DNA of 54,110 bases from the NCBI GenBank assembly GCA_025800365.1, contig JAOXRT010000170.1:1-54110 (forward strand), in the 5' to 3' direction. The DNA is from Cellvibrionaceae bacterium. Its GTDB lineage: Bacteria; Pseudomonadota; Gammaproteobacteria; Pseudomonadales; Cellvibrionaceae. Position 1 is the stretch's first letter; the number at the start of each line of letters is the position of its first letter. Below, piece after piece: positions 16,292-28,213 of this stretch. A program made the position numbers and the translations under genes. The notes beneath the pieces were generated by a model, which ran no database searches, was not told the origin of the DNA, and saw only the letters and a program-made list of their open reading frames with translations.

Positions 16292-17194
16292 GTGAGCAAT
16301 GTGGCAAACAGCAGTAACGACAAGCCCCTACTAGGAATGGCTTTCGCCTTTGCCACTACCATTGTCGGCGCTAGCGCATCTGCCGCCACCAAATATATTT
16401 CCAGTGAAGTTCCACTAGGCAGTATTGTTCTAATTCAGTTTGTCGTCGGCTTATTAGTATTATCACCTTGGATGTATCGCCAAGGGCTTAGCGGCCTAGC
16501 CAGCGAACATTGGCAGCGTCATATTATTCGTGGTTTAGCAGGCTTTGCGGGATTTTGTTTTTTCTATCTTGCCCTGCAGCATATTCCCTTAGTGGATAGC
16601 AGCTTATTACGTCATAGCGCCCCACTGTTTGTAGCTTTGGTGGCCTATCTATGGGTAGGTGCAAAAGTACCCAAAAGTCGCTGGCTACCCATGATTATCG
16701 GCTTTTTAGGTATTGCGCTTATATTGCGTCCGAGCAGCACCGTTAGTGTTTGGCACCTTGCAGGTCTAGGCTCTGGGCTCAGTTTGGCAATCTCCATGGT
16801 CGGCACTCGCTTACTATCCCATGACGAAAGCAGCTCTAAAATCCTATTTTATTATCACATCATTGCGCTAACACTAAGCCTTCCGTTGACGCTCTACACT
16901 TGGCAAGGAATCCCCGCCTGGGCTTGGCCTTATCTGCTATACAACAGCTTGTCTATCTTTGTGGCAATGTGGCTTTATACCAAAGCTTATAGCTACGCCA
17001 AAGCCAGCGTGGTATCTCCCATCGGATATTTTTCGGTAGTAAACGCCGGTATTTTAGGTTGGTTGATCTGGGATCATCTGCCAGATGCCATTGCCTTTAT
17101 CGGTATTGCGGTAGTTATTTGCGCCGGACTTATTACCGTGTGGCAATCAGCCCGGGAAGAAAAACAAAACGCCAAACTGAAGGCACCCAGCTGA
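16292..17194 (+). CDS. EamA-family drug/metabolite transporter (DMT superfamily)
   Basis: The 300-residue protein has ten hydrophobic segments arranged as two EamA repeats, typical of DMT exporters of amino acids, nucleosides or other metabolites. Substrate cannot be predicted. The frame starts at GTG 16292; a second GTG at 16301 has the purine-rich GGTGAG just upstream and may be the true start, giving 297 residues. It is divergent from the NhaC gene across 198 bp. Confidence 0.88.
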   Translation: MSNVANSSNDKPLLGMAFAFATTIVGASASAATKYISSEVPLGSIVLIQFVVGLLVLSPWMYRQGLSGLASEHWQRHIIRGLAGFAGFCFFYLALQHIPLVDSSLLRHSAPLFVALVAYLWVGAKVPKSRWLPMIIGFLGIALILRPSSTVSVWHLAGLGSGLSLAISMVGTRLLSHDESSSKILFYYHIIALTLSLPLTLYTWQGIPAWAWPYLLYNSLSIFVAMWLYTKAYSYAKASVVSPIGYFSVVNAGILGWLIWDHLPDAIAFIGIAVVICAGLITVWQSAREEKQNAKLKAPS

Positions 17195-17299
17195 AATTGC
17201 CAATCCACGTTCAATACGAGAGCAAGAAAGAAAGCTTTAGTTAAGGAAACTCCAGCCACGAAAGCTACAGACGAGAAAAACAGCGGTCAAACTTGGCGT

Positions 17300-17728
17300 T
17301 TACTCGATCGGGACACCATCAATACTCTCAGATCCGCCACGATACCGGAATACTCCTTGGCAGCTGGCCACCGGATTGTCCTCAGCATCAAAGATTTTTA
17401 CTTCAGAATAAAAAATCTTGCGACCTGAGTTACTGACTCGCCCCTCAGCATAAATCACAGGTGTTTTGGCTAAACCAAGAAAGCTGGTATTTAGAGAAAG
17501 CGTGGAAGCAAAACGGCGGCGATCTGGGTGCGGGCAATAAACGCCAGGAAAAGAAGCCGCGATATCGGCCAAACTCATGATAAAACCGCCATGGGGAGCC
17601 CCTTGACTGTTCTGAAAATGTGGCAATACCTCAGCAGAGATTCTTACAAAACCATCTCGCCACTCTTCCACATTTACACCGAGGTGATCATTAAATGGAG
17701 GCTGCTTTTTCCCTTCCCAGTGATTCAT
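17300..17728 (-). CDS. PaaI-type acyl-CoA thioesterase (hotdog fold)
   Basis: The 142-residue protein is a single-domain hotdog thioesterase. The motif GAPHGGFIMSLADIAA, with the HGG turn and the catalytic-type Asp in the following helix, is diagnostic of the PaaI/YbgC-related group that hydrolyses small aryl- or acyl-CoA. A homotetramer in the cytoplasm is usual. It converges on the EamA gene. The start ATG at 17728 follows GAGAG at about 10 bases. The unknown gene at 17794 is on the same strand upstream and could share its transcript. Confidence 0.85.
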   Translation of the reverse strand: MNHWEGKKQPPFNDHLGVNVEEWRDGFVRISAEVLPHFQNSQGAPHGGFIMSLADIAASFPGVYCPHPDRRRFASTLSLNTSFLGLAKTPVIYAEGRVSNSGRKIFYSEVKIFDAEDNPVASCQGVFRYRGGSESIDGVPIE

Positions 17729-17793
17729 TACTTAAACTCTCGCCGTTATAGACAGAACAGTTTCAACGAAAGCCAAAGCGAGAACAATGGCGA

Positions 17794-18219
17794 TCAAAGA
17801 CCGGTTTCATGCTGCCATTGACAGCGTATGCGGGAAACCTTGTTACCTGGGATATGAAAATCACCATCACAACTCCAACTGAAGGTGTGATTACCTGATA
17901 ACTCGGTCTCCAGATGCACAGTCGCATCCACCCAATACATCTTCGCTAGCAGCTCTTCGAAAGCCTTTAGCCACTCTTCCCATTCATACTCGATAGCCTG
18001 ATAGGAGGCACCGAAGTGCATCACCTCGGTTTGATAACCGGTCATGCTGGTTTCGATCCTGGGAATAGCAAACATTTCCTGGCTTAAAAAAGGCCATTGT
18101 TCAGCGCTGGGCAAGGCCAACATAGCCGAGCGATTAATGCGGCGACGCTCTTGGTCAGAACTTAGGCCCACAGCATCTTTTATGCAGCCATACACAATGG
18201 ATTCTGAATCAGCAGACAT
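17794..18219 (-). CDS. Hypothetical protein, 141 aa
   Basis: The product has no signal peptide or membrane segment and many aromatic and acidic residues (for example YEWEEWLKAFEELLAKMYWVD). It probably folds as a small alpha/beta cytoplasmic protein, but I do not recognise the family. The frame stays open to 18327, but that extension would overlap the end of the lipoprotein gene (18287), so the ATG at 18219 (MSADSES) is chosen. The ribosome site there is weak. It lies 66 bp from the next gene on the same strand. Confidence 0.65.
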   Translation of the reverse strand: MSADSESIVYGCIKDAVGLSSDQERRRINRSAMLALPSAEQWPFLSQEMFAIPRIETSMTGYQTEVMHFGASYQAIEYEWEEWLKAFEELLAKMYWVDATVHLETELSGNHTFSWSCDGDFHIPGNKVSRIRCQWQHETGL

Positions 18220-18286
18220 AATAAATACCCAAAGAATACGACATAGTGAGATACGCCTAGCCCCACCAGTACAGTTATTAACTAAA

Positions 18287-18937
18287 TTAAAAAATCCACC
18301 AACCGCCAGACTGTAAACGTTTTTCACATTTTTTTAGCTGCTGGCCATAACGTTTTGACTGGCGATCTACTTTTTTAGCCACGTTGATCAGCCAAGATTT
18401 TTTACGATAGGTTTTGCGCTCAAAGCCACCATGACCTTCGTGATAGGCCAAATACAATCGATAGGCATCCGTTTTCTTGATACCTAAGCGCTTATAGCTC
18501 TGGTGGTTATACCAACCAATGAAATCAACCGCATCATCAAAATCGTCTCGGTCGGCACTCCAGCGGCCTGCCGATTTCATATACCAATCCCAGGTGCCGT
18601 CTTTTGCCTGCGCATATCCGTAAGCGCTACTTTTTCTTGGACCCGGTATCACCCAGAGGATTTTAGTACGCGGTGGTGCCGCATCATCTTTAAAGCTCGA
18701 TTCCTGTTTCATGATGGCCATCATCACTTCGATAGGACTGCCCCAGCGCTTCTTTGATTTTGCGGCGTCATCGTACCAATCGTCTTTTTCGTCGAAGATA
18801 TCGCAAATATTAGAAGTATTTGAAGGAGGCGAGCTTGCGCAGGCGAATAAAGACAATAGCACGAACGACAAAGCAGCAAAGCGTAAGCCGCGCCTTACAC
18901 CTAGTAGAACTCTCTTCGGATGCTCAAATTTGCACAT
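18287..18937 (-). CDS. Lipoprotein with lytic transglycosylase (SLT) domain
   Basis: The 216-residue protein has a basic N-terminus, a hydrophobic stretch and a lipobox ending LFAC (lipidated Cys near residue 33), so it should be anchored in the outer or inner membrane facing the periplasm. The segment IMKQESSFK carries the catalytic-type Glu of SLT/lysozyme-like folds, followed by SAYGYAQAKDGTWDWY and YHEGHGGF, which match the GYAQ and later substrate-cleft motifs of this family. It probably cleaves peptidoglycan. It lies 39 bp downstream of ligA on the same strand and could be read through from it. Confidence 0.85.
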   Translation of the reverse strand: MCKFEHPKRVLLGVRRGLRFAALSFVLLSLFACASSPPSNTSNICDIFDEKDDWYDDAAKSKKRWGSPIEVMMAIMKQESSFKDDAAPPRTKILWVIPGPRKSSAYGYAQAKDGTWDWYMKSAGRWSADRDDFDDAVDFIGWYNHQSYKRLGIKKTDAYRLYLAYHEGHGGFERKTYRKKSWLINVAKKVDRQSKRYGQQLKKCEKRLQSGGWWIF

Positions 18938-18976
18938 GCTATAGTCGTTATATTATCGGTTTTTAAAATAAATGCG

Positions 18977-21034
<2,058 letters not shown>

Positions 21035-21136
21035 TTATTTAAGAAGCCTTTAGGCTTAGACTCGCGATGCGGGATCGCAAAAGAAATCAGGCCCGCCTTC
21101 GCGAATGTAAGGCGCGCCATAATAAAAGTAAATCGA

Positions 21137-22120
21137 CTACTGGCGAGATAGTTGTCGACGCGCAAATTCGCGTACACGCTGGCGGCAATGCTCAATGGTT
21201 TGTTGCGTCATCACACTGCGGTTCTCATCTTTTAGTTCGCCACCCAAGCTATCACAGAGTGCCTGAGTCGTTTCCACCATCGCCTCAAAGGCGTTCAAGC
21301 TGTCACCATTGATTGGCAAGGTAAGAAAGAAACTAACTCCAGGGGTTTCAAAACTGCTCATAGCGTCTAGATCAAAAGTACCCGGCACCACCATATTGGC
21401 CATGCTGAATAGAATCTCACCCGAACCATCGGATTCACTGTGGCGATGAAAAATATTCATGGTGCCAAAACGCATACCTTTGGCTAGCAGAACCTGCAGA
21501 AGGTCTTCACCTTGAAAGCGTGCTCCAGCGGGCGCCATAACATTGATAATGATCACCTCTTCTGGATCTTGGCCCGCTTGTGCTGCTGAGCTTTCATGAT
21601 CAGCACTTGCTTGATGACGAGGGCTTGCGGCTGCTTCAGCTTCGCGACGCACAGTGCGAGTTGCAGACACCACACCTTCATCCAATAGTGCGCCTGAGTC
21701 AGCTTCATTGAAAACCGGTTCTAAACGATCAGAGTGGTAGTCCGCCTCCAGCTCTTGCACGGAGTCTTCGGCCTGCTCACTCACAGAATCCATCAACATG
21801 GGAACCTGCTCGTCGAGATTCAGGCTAACCTGCTCGGTCACTGGACGGGTTTTTTCACCAGGCGCAACAAAAGCTTTACGCACCTCGGTATTCAGATCTT
21901 CCGCTTCTGAGAGGTCACGATTAACGACTCGCGCTCCCCCATTGGGAAGCTCGCTACCATACTCTTCATCTTTATCGAGGTTGTGCTGCATGTTTAAAGA
22001 CATGCGAATGGAATCCCGGCGATTCTGACGCATACGTCGAATACCGTCCAACACCACACCAACAATTAACAGCACGATAATAATGGTTAGTACGTGCTGC
22101 ATTTCAAAATCGAAATTCAT
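21137..22120 (-). CDS. zipA: Cell division protein ZipA
   Basis: The 327-residue protein has one N-terminal membrane helix (about residues 9-27, N-out), a long charged and Pro/Glu-rich linker (about 30-185) and a C-terminal FtsZ-binding domain (about 187-327, beginning EEVIIINVMAP). ZipA anchors FtsZ to the inner membrane and is found only in gammaproteobacteria, which supports the taxonomic reading. It sits between smc and ligA, as in Pseudomonas. Confidence 0.97.
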   Translation of the reverse strand: MNFDFEMQHVLTIIIVLLIVGVVLDGIRRMRQNRRDSIRMSLNMQHNLDKDEEYGSELPNGGARVVNRDLSEAEDLNTEVRKAFVAPGEKTRPVTEQVSLNLDEQVPMLMDSVSEQAEDSVQELEADYHSDRLEPVFNEADSGALLDEGVVSATRTVRREAEAAASPRHQASADHESSAAQAGQDPEEVIIINVMAPAGARFQGEDLLQVLLAKGMRFGTMNIFHRHSESDGSGEILFSMANMVVPGTFDLDAMSSFETPGVSFFLTLPINGDSLNAFEAMVETTQALCDSLGGELKDENRSVMTQQTIEHCRQRVREFARRQLSRQ

Positions 22121-22232
22121 CCTTATTCTTGCCTCTCAATCTCTTCCCTTTCGGCCACCCCCCTGGCAGCTAGCGGGAATCAACTTTACCCTCTGTTCAA
22201 TAGAAAAAACTCAAGGGCAAAAGTTCAATCTC

Positions 22233-25200
22233 TTACATGGCGGCCAGTTCGGCGGCCTCATCAACATCCACGCTTACTAAGCGGGAAACACCCGGCTCGT
22301 GCATGGTTACACCCAACAACTGGTGGGCCATTTCCATAGCGATCTTGTTGTGGGTGATATAAATAAACTGTACGTGCTTGGACATCTCTTCAACCATACG
22401 CGCATAACGACCCACGTTGGCGTCATCCAATGGCGCGTCAACCTCATCCAGAATACAGAAAGGTGCTGGATTCAAACGGAAGATCGAGAATACCAAAGCA
22501 ATCGCTGTTAGCGCTTTCTCACCACCGGAAAGTAGATGGATGGTACTGTTACGCTTGCCTGGAGGACGCGCCATAATGGCGATACCGGTATCCAACAGAT
22601 CATCGCCAGTTAACTCGAGATAAGCATGACCGCCACCAAATACTTTCGGGAACAGCTCCTGCAAGCTTTCATTCACCTGGTCAAAGGTTTCCTTAAAGCG
22701 AGAGCGAGTTTCTTTATCAATCTTCTTGATGGCGTTTTCCAGAGTTTCCAGCGCGTCTTCCAGATCTTTATTCTGGGTATCCAAATAGGTTTTGCGCTCA
22801 GACTCTGTTTTGTATTCGTCGATGGCCGCCAAGTTAATTGGGCCAAGACGGCTAATGCGATTACCAATTCGCTCTAGCTCTTCTTCCATGGCTTTTTCTT
22901 CGGCGTCTTCTGGTAGCTGCTCTAATAGAGTTGGCAAGTGGAAACCATCATCGACCAACTGCGTTTCTACCGTACTACGCTGAACTTCTACTTCGCGAGT
23001 AAATAAACGTTCTTGCTCTAGACGAGTACGAACCGATTGTATTTCATGCTCAGCCTTGCTGCGATCTTGTTCAATCTGGCGCAATTTTGCTTCAACATCA
23101 TCAACCGCTCGGCGGGCATCCGCTAGCTCACCTTCAACACTTAGACGATCCTCTAGGCGCTCTTCGAGCTCCATTTTGTATTCTTCAATCGGATCGCGGT
23201 TTTCACCAAGCGTCGCCTGCAATTGCTCACGGCGATCTTGGGAGCGCTGCACTTGATCACGCAAACGCTCGATACCAGAGCGCATACTGTCTAACTGAGT
23301 ACGCAATGATTGGTAGCGTATCGCTAATTCGTGACCGCGATCTTTATCATGGCGCGCGCGCTGGCGAGCCTGATCTAATTTCTCACGTAACTCGTCACGC
23401 TTACTCAATAACTCTTCGCGCTTATCAGTATCCTGCTCCATCGCATCGATGGCTTCTTGCAGAATCATGCGCGATTCAGATAGCGCCTCGGCCTCGGCAT
23501 CCATTTGCTCTTTGGCTTCGGTGATTTCACTATCCAAACGCTGGCGGCGCATGCTGGTTTGTTCAACCTGCACCTGCTTGGCACTCACTTGCGAGCGAAT
23601 TTCGCCATAGCGACGATTTAAATCTTCTGCTTCGCGACGTTTCGCTTCGCGCTGTTGTTCTAAATCTTTAATATTGTCGCGGCGCTGCTCCATAGCATCG
23701 CTAAGCTGCTCTACTTGTTCTTCCAGCTCGGCTATGGCGGCGGTCAATTCTTCTAGCTCTTGTTTGCGAGCCAAAACACCGGAGGCAGCGTCGTTATCTT
23801 TAGCAACGCGCATCCAGTTGGCACCAATCCAGATACCCTCTTTCGTCATCACAGATTGGCCAGCCGACAAGCTACTACGCATAGCCAAGGCTTCGCTGAT
23901 ATTCTCTGCCGCTAAAACATTCGCCAAGAAGTGGCTAACATCAGCACTGCCGCTGACAAAGTTAGCTAGGCTTTTTGCATCGACTGCAGCTTTGCTGCTG
24001 TTCGCATCAAGAAGGACAAGCTCGCCTTGATCGAGTTTGGCAAATACGTCCGCGATATCATCAATGCCATCAGTACAAACAGCTTGTAAATGATTACCCA
24101 AAGCGGTTTCTACTGCCATTTCCCAGCCAGCTTCTACTTGTAGCTGCTCTGCCAGGCGAGGCTTATCGGCCAGGCCTTGCTCGCTTAGCCACTCACTAAC
24201 CGCTTCATTCTGCTGCCCCATGGCGGCTTGCTGCAAAGCTTCTAAAGAAGCGTGGCGACCGCGCATGCTGGATAACTGATTGCGCAACTGATCCAAAGTT
24301 TCGCTATCGCGGTTGCTTTGCTCGCGCTGCTCATTAATGCTTTCGCCCATTTCTTCAACGGCAGCACGTTTAGCATCAGCATCAATATCGAGCTCAGCCA
24401 TGCGCTCGCTTAACTCGGCAATCTCTTCATCCACTTCTGAGGATTGTAAATTGCCACGCTCTTCATCTAAGCGCTTAATACGATCCAGCAAACGGCTTTG
24501 AACTTGCTCAAGATGCTGAATTTTGGATTGTTCAACTTCCGCACGTTGACGCGGTTCGGCCGCGGTTTGGTTAAAGCTGTCCCACTCTATCTGCCAATCC
24601 TGCATGGCATCTTCAGCGGTTTGCAAAAAGTCGCCGGAATCTTCCTCGGCGGCTTTGATCATTTCCAATTCGGGTTCGATATCAAGCAGCTCTTCTTCCC
24701 ACTGCTTGGTTTTTTCTGTGTCGGTAAGAAGATGCTGCTCTGCTTCTTTGCAATCGCGTTCGGTTTGCTCTAAATCGCGTTGCAACTCTTGCGAACGAGA
24801 TTGAGCATGCTGAATATTTTGTTCAATACGAGCGATCTCAGAACCTAGCGCATAAAAGCGCCCTTGAACTTCATTAAACTTATCGCCCAACTCAGTGTGC
24901 TGCAGGCGGTACTCTTCGATTTCAGTATCTTTACCCACCTGGTCGGTTACAAAGGATTCAACTTTAAGCTCCAGCTCAGTGATAATCCCCTGCTTGGACT
25001 TAGCTTGCTCATCCAACAATTGGAATCGCAGCGCTTGCAATTGCGCTTTGAGTAAACGCTCTTCTTTTTTGAATTCGGTATATTTTTCAGCGGCGACAGA
25101 CTGACGCTCTAAGCGGGAAAGCTGGCGCTCAAGCTCATCGCGAATATCGGTTAAGCGCTCTAGGTTTTCCATGGTGCGACGCATGCGGTTTTCGGTATCG

Positions 25201-25733
25201 CGTCGACGCTCTTTATATTTAGAAATACCGGCAGCTTCTTCGATATAAACTCGCAGTTCTTCAGGTTTCGCCTCAATCAAGCGGGAGATCATACCCTGCT
25301 CAATGATGGCGTAGCTGCGAGGCCCAAGGCCGGTGCCCAGGAAAATATCGGTAATATCACGGCGGCGACATTTGTTGCCGTTCAAATAATAGGTATTGGT
25401 GGCATCACGGGTTACTTTACGCTTTACAGAAATCTCACTGTAACCGGCATACTCACCCACCAGAGTGCCGTCACTGTTATCAAAGATCAGCTCGATTGAT
25501 GCCTGACCAACAGGCTTACGACCGCCAGAACCGTTAAAGATAACGTCAGTCATGGATTCACCGCGAAGGTTCTTCGCGGAAGATTCACCCATTACCCAAC
25601 GCACAGCGTCGATGGTATTGGATTTACCACAACCGTTGGGACCAACAATGGCACACAGGTTCGATGGAAAGGAAACCGTCGTCGGATCTACGAACGATTT
25701 AAAACCTGCTAGCTTAATGCACTTTAGCCGCAT
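22233..25733 (-). CDS. smc: Chromosome partition protein Smc
   Basis: The 1166-residue protein is a full-length SMC ATPase. The head has the Walker A motif GPNGCGKSNT near residues 31-40 and, at the C-terminus, the ABC signature LLSGGEKALTA followed by Walker B FCILDEVDAPLDD. Two long coiled coils (about 170-500 and 660-1000) flank a hinge domain (about 505-655). It acts with ScpA and ScpB in chromosome compaction and segregation. ScpAB are not in the window. Divergence of this order from MukB-type enterics fits a Pseudomonas-like lineage. Start is ATG 25733. Confidence 0.98.
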   Translation of the reverse strand: MRLKCIKLAGFKSFVDPTTVSFPSNLCAIVGPNGCGKSNTIDAVRWVMGESSAKNLRGESMTDVIFNGSGGRKPVGQASIELIFDNSDGTLVGEYAGYSEISVKRKVTRDATNTYYLNGNKCRRRDITDIFLGTGLGPRSYAIIEQGMISRLIEAKPEELRVYIEEAAGISKYKERRRDTENRMRRTMENLERLTDIRDELERQLSRLERQSVAAEKYTEFKKEERLLKAQLQALRFQLLDEQAKSKQGIITELELKVESFVTDQVGKDTEIEEYRLQHTELGDKFNEVQGRFYALGSEIARIEQNIQHAQSRSQELQRDLEQTERDCKEAEQHLLTDTEKTKQWEEELLDIEPELEMIKAAEEDSGDFLQTAEDAMQDWQIEWDSFNQTAAEPRQRAEVEQSKIQHLEQVQSRLLDRIKRLDEERGNLQSSEVDEEIAELSERMAELDIDADAKRAAVEEMGESINEQREQSNRDSETLDQLRNQLSSMRGRHASLEALQQAAMGQQNEAVSEWLSEQGLADKPRLAEQLQVEAGWEMAVETALGNHLQAVCTDGIDDIADVFAKLDQGELVLLDANSSKAAVDAKSLANFVSGSADVSHFLANVLAAENISEALAMRSSLSAGQSVMTKEGIWIGANWMRVAKDNDAASGVLARKQELEELTAAIAELEEQVEQLSDAMEQRRDNIKDLEQQREAKRREAEDLNRRYGEIRSQVSAKQVQVEQTSMRRQRLDSEITEAKEQMDAEAEALSESRMILQEAIDAMEQDTDKREELLSKRDELREKLDQARQRARHDKDRGHELAIRYQSLRTQLDSMRSGIERLRDQVQRSQDRREQLQATLGENRDPIEEYKMELEERLEDRLSVEGELADARRAVDDVEAKLRQIEQDRSKAEHEIQSVRTRLEQERLFTREVEVQRSTVETQLVDDGFHLPTLLEQLPEDAEEKAMEEELERIGNRISRLGPINLAAIDEYKTESERKTYLDTQNKDLEDALETLENAIKKIDKETRSRFKETFDQVNESLQELFPKVFGGGHAYLELTGDDLLDTGIAIMARPPGKRNSTIHLLSGGEKALTAIALVFSIFRLNPAPFCILDEVDAPLDDANVGRYARMVEEMSKHVQFIYITHNKIAMEMAHQLLGVTMHEPGVSRLVSVDVDEAAELAAM

Positions 25734-25930
25734 AAATCCTTTTCACTCAATAGTCTTGCAATATATTGATTTTATTGTAGTTTTCTGAACAGCCAAGCAG
25801 TTTTCAGAGACACAACCTAAAACCCGCCATTCTACACGTTTGACTGAGTTTTGGCACCCTGCAAAGACACAGCCAGTGGCAATCGACGCCTATATTAGCG
25901 CCTTTTAACCTACCACTGGCTGAACGGTGA

Positions 25931-27247
25931 CTAGATTTGCGTATTGATCTCTATACGATGCTGCTCGGTACTGCTATTAGCAACCGGGCCTAAGGTTGAC
26001 TGCCAATCGCCCGCTTGGGGTATCGCTTGCCCACTGGCCGAAACCCTTGCCACTAACTCTAACTGAGGGAAGGTAGCAATCGACATGCCTGGTGCCATCG
26101 CCATGGCCTCACTGAGCTCGATCTCAGCCGGCAGGTCTTTAACCTTGATGCGCGCAATAGCCAATGGCATTGGCGCTCCCTGCCAAGCTCTGGCATAGAC
26201 GAAAACCGCATGCTCAGGGTTTAAGCTAAGCCCATCTGCCAGCTCGACCTTGAGTTTAAGACTTAGCTGGCCGCTAGCTTCCGTAGGCGCTCTTGCTTCT
26301 GCGTCAGCTTCAACAGAGGCCGAATTGGCGAGTAATTGCGCACTACCTTGTTTAGCACCACCTTGTTCATTCATTAAGGCTCGCGCCCGCAAAACGCCCG
26401 CCGCTAAAGACTGAGCGCCCGCACTCTGCGGCCCCAATAGCTTGATAGCCTTCTCCCACTGGGCGATAGCCTGCTGGTAATCTTCCGCCTGAAAGTAACG
26501 AATACCGTCTAGGCCAAGTGCAACATGGCTATTAGGGTCTTGCGCCAAGGTTTGGTCGATCAAGAGTTCAATATCAGGCGTTACACGATTGCCCGCCACG
26601 ACGAACAGCAGCTGCGCCAGTTCTCCCATCACTAACGGTGACTTGTCTATCTCTAGAATGGCGCGATAGGCGTTAATAGCCGTTGGATATTCCTGCAAAT
26701 CAGTGGCGTTTCTCGCCAATAAATAACGGTACTGGACGTTCTCAGGGTCTTTTTCCAAACGCTCTTCAAGCTGGGACATCAAGCGTCTTGCAAGAGCAGG
26801 ATCTGGGTTTTGCCCTGACTGTACCGCCATGGTGTCGGCAGCAAATTTATCTTGTATGGCCTTAGTCAGGACAATGTCCTGGCTGGCGCCGTTGTATTGG
26901 TAGAAAGCAAAAACAAACACCACCAAGATTGCTGCTGAAGCTAGAAAGATGATTCGCCCAGAGCCTGGTGTCTGTTGAGATGCGCTTGGCTCACCACCTT
27001 CCGCCCCATCAGCACCGAGCAATTCCAAATCCAGTTCAGCTTTTAGAGCCTCATATTCAGCTTCGTCTAAATCACCATTGCCGCGCTGCTCAGCAAGTTC
27101 AGCACAGCGCTGATCGTACAAATCAACATTCAGTGACTGGCGCTGCTGCTCCTTAAGCTGCTCTCGCCCCTGAAACAGCAGCGGCCAAAAAACAAACAAT
27201 AAAGCCAATAGAGACAGCGTTGCGGCCGCCAACCAGATAGATAACAT
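25931..27247 (-). CDS. ccmI: Cytochrome c biogenesis protein CcmI (TPR)
   Basis: The 438-residue inner-membrane protein has membrane helices at about residues 4-24 and 95-113, then a periplasmic region with TPR-like repeats (about 145-300) and a C-terminal beta domain. CcmI presents apocytochrome c to the CcmF/CcmH heme ligase. The start codon ATG follows the TAA stop of ccmH with no gap, so the two are co-translated. The CcmI fusion and length match Pseudomonas-type CcmI/CycH. Confidence 0.9.
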   Translation of the reverse strand: MLSIWLAAATLSLLALLFVFWPLLFQGREQLKEQQRQSLNVDLYDQRCAELAEQRGNGDLDEAEYEALKAELDLELLGADGAEGGEPSASQQTPGSGRIIFLASAAILVVFVFAFYQYNGASQDIVLTKAIQDKFAADTMAVQSGQNPDPALARRLMSQLEERLEKDPENVQYRYLLARNATDLQEYPTAINAYRAILEIDKSPLVMGELAQLLFVVAGNRVTPDIELLIDQTLAQDPNSHVALGLDGIRYFQAEDYQQAIAQWEKAIKLLGPQSAGAQSLAAGVLRARALMNEQGGAKQGSAQLLANSASVEADAEARAPTEASGQLSLKLKVELADGLSLNPEHAVFVYARAWQGAPMPLAIARIKVKDLPAEIELSEAMAMAPGMSIATFPQLELVARVSASGQAIPQAGDWQSTLGPVANSSTEQHRIEINTQI

Positions 27248-27730
27248 TTAGTTTTGATCCTTAGTCTTTTCTTCGCGGGCTTGTCGCAAAATTTCATCAA
27301 GGCGGTCTTTATCGATTTCTACCGTTTTTTCGATTGGCTGTTGGCGACGGAAAATCAACAAAGCAATCACCAGCCCTACCAATAGCAAGACAATAGGGCC
27401 GCCCCAAAGCATGATTGTCTTCATACTTAAACGCGGGCGATACAAGACATAGTCACCATAGCGGGCCACCATATAATCTTTAATCTCGGTATCGTTTTGC
27501 CCCTCTTGCAATAAGCGATGCAGCTCACGACGCAAATCTGCCGCGATGGGCGAGTCGGAGCCCGACAGGTTTTGATTTTGACACTTAGGGCAGCGCAACT
27601 CATCTACTAAGACTAAGTAGCGCTCACGCAGCTGTGGGTCATCAAATTCATAAAGATCGACCACTGCGCCGGCTGTTGTCGCCACTAAAGCGAGCAATAA
27701 GGAAGTAAATAGGCGGTTAATTAACGTCAT
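27248..27730 (-). CDS. ccmH: Cytochrome c biogenesis protein CcmH (thiol reductase subunit)
   Basis: The product of about 160 residues has a signal peptide, the redox motif RCPKCQNQ (CxxC) and a C-terminal membrane helix, so it is tethered in the inner membrane with the active site in the periplasm. It reduces the haem-binding CxxCH of apocytochromes. The frame is open to 27769 but ATG 27730 gives a canonical signal peptide and is preferred. Unusually, no ccmG or ccmF precedes it: 250 bp upstream lie two tRNA genes. Confidence 0.93.
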   Translation of the reverse strand: MTLINRLFTSLLLALVATTAGAVVDLYEFDDPQLRERYLVLVDELRCPKCQNQNLSGSDSPIAADLRRELHRLLQEGQNDTEIKDYMVARYGDYVLYRPRLSMKTIMLWGGPIVLLLVGLVIALLIFRRQQPIEKTVEIDKDRLDEILRQAREEKTKDQN

Positions 27731-27935
27731 GTTATTCACACACTGTTGAGGAAGTCGCTCTCTAGACATCTACCCCAGATTCAACAGAGAGCTCCGGATT
27801 GCCCGCAGTATATCAATGCCGGCAGCAGTAACCCATAGCTTGCGGCTATTTCTGAGCCTAAGCCACTGCTTTTGTTGAGTTTTTATGCAAATTTCAGCTT
27901 TTCGCAAGAAAGGTGAAGTTTTTATTAAAAAACGG

Positions 27936-27963
27936 TTGACGCGAAAAGATTAATCATTATTAT
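27936..27963 (+). promoter_or_regulatory. Sigma-70 promoter of the tRNA-Val/tRNA-Asp operon
   Basis: TTGACG at 27936-27941 and TATTAT at 27958-27963 are 16 bp apart, with a GC-rich discriminator typical of stable RNA promoters, just before the tRNA at 27981. Confidence 0.65.
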
Positions 27964-27980
27964 ACGCCGCTCCTGACAGC

Positions 27981-28056
27981 GGGTGGTTAGCTCAGCTGGG
28001 AGAGCATCGCCCTTACAAGGCGAGGGTCACAGGTTCGATCCCTGTACCACCCACCA
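27981..28056 (+). tRNA. tRNA-Val (anticodon TAC)
   Basis: The 76-nt gene runs from GGGTGGT to ACCACCC-A-CCA with a perfect acceptor stem and encoded CCA. The anticodon loop CTTACAA gives TAC, and the D and T arms are canonical. It is the first gene of a two-tRNA operon. Confidence 0.97.
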
Positions 28057-28098
28057 CTTTCAAGCGTGACACGAAAGTGAGTAACTGTCAGATATAGC

Positions 28099-28175
28099 GG
28101 ACCGGTAGTTCAGTTGGTTAGAATACCGGCCTGTCACGCCGGGGGTCGCGGGTTCGAGTCCCGTCCGGTCCGCCA
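28099..28175 (+). tRNA. tRNA-Asp (anticodon GTC)
   Basis: The 77-nt gene runs from GGACCGG to CCGGTCC-G-CCA with a perfect acceptor stem and encoded CCA. The anticodon loop CTGTCAC gives GTC. It lies 42 bp after tRNA-Val and is followed by a strong terminator. Confidence 0.97.
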
Positions 28176-28182
28176 CTATTCC

Positions 28183-28213
28183 AAAAGGCTGCAAGCAATT
28201 GCGGCCTTTTTTT
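28183..28213 (+). terminator. Terminator of the tRNA-Val/tRNA-Asp operon
   Basis: AAAAGGCTGCAA pairs with TTGCGGCCTTTT over 12 bp (one G-U) around a GCAA tetraloop, followed by a T run. Confidence 0.9.

Noticed and set aside
18220-18327. N-terminal extension of the 141-aa hypothetical protein
   Set aside because: It would overlap the lipoprotein gene end at 18287 and looks like translated intergenic DNA.
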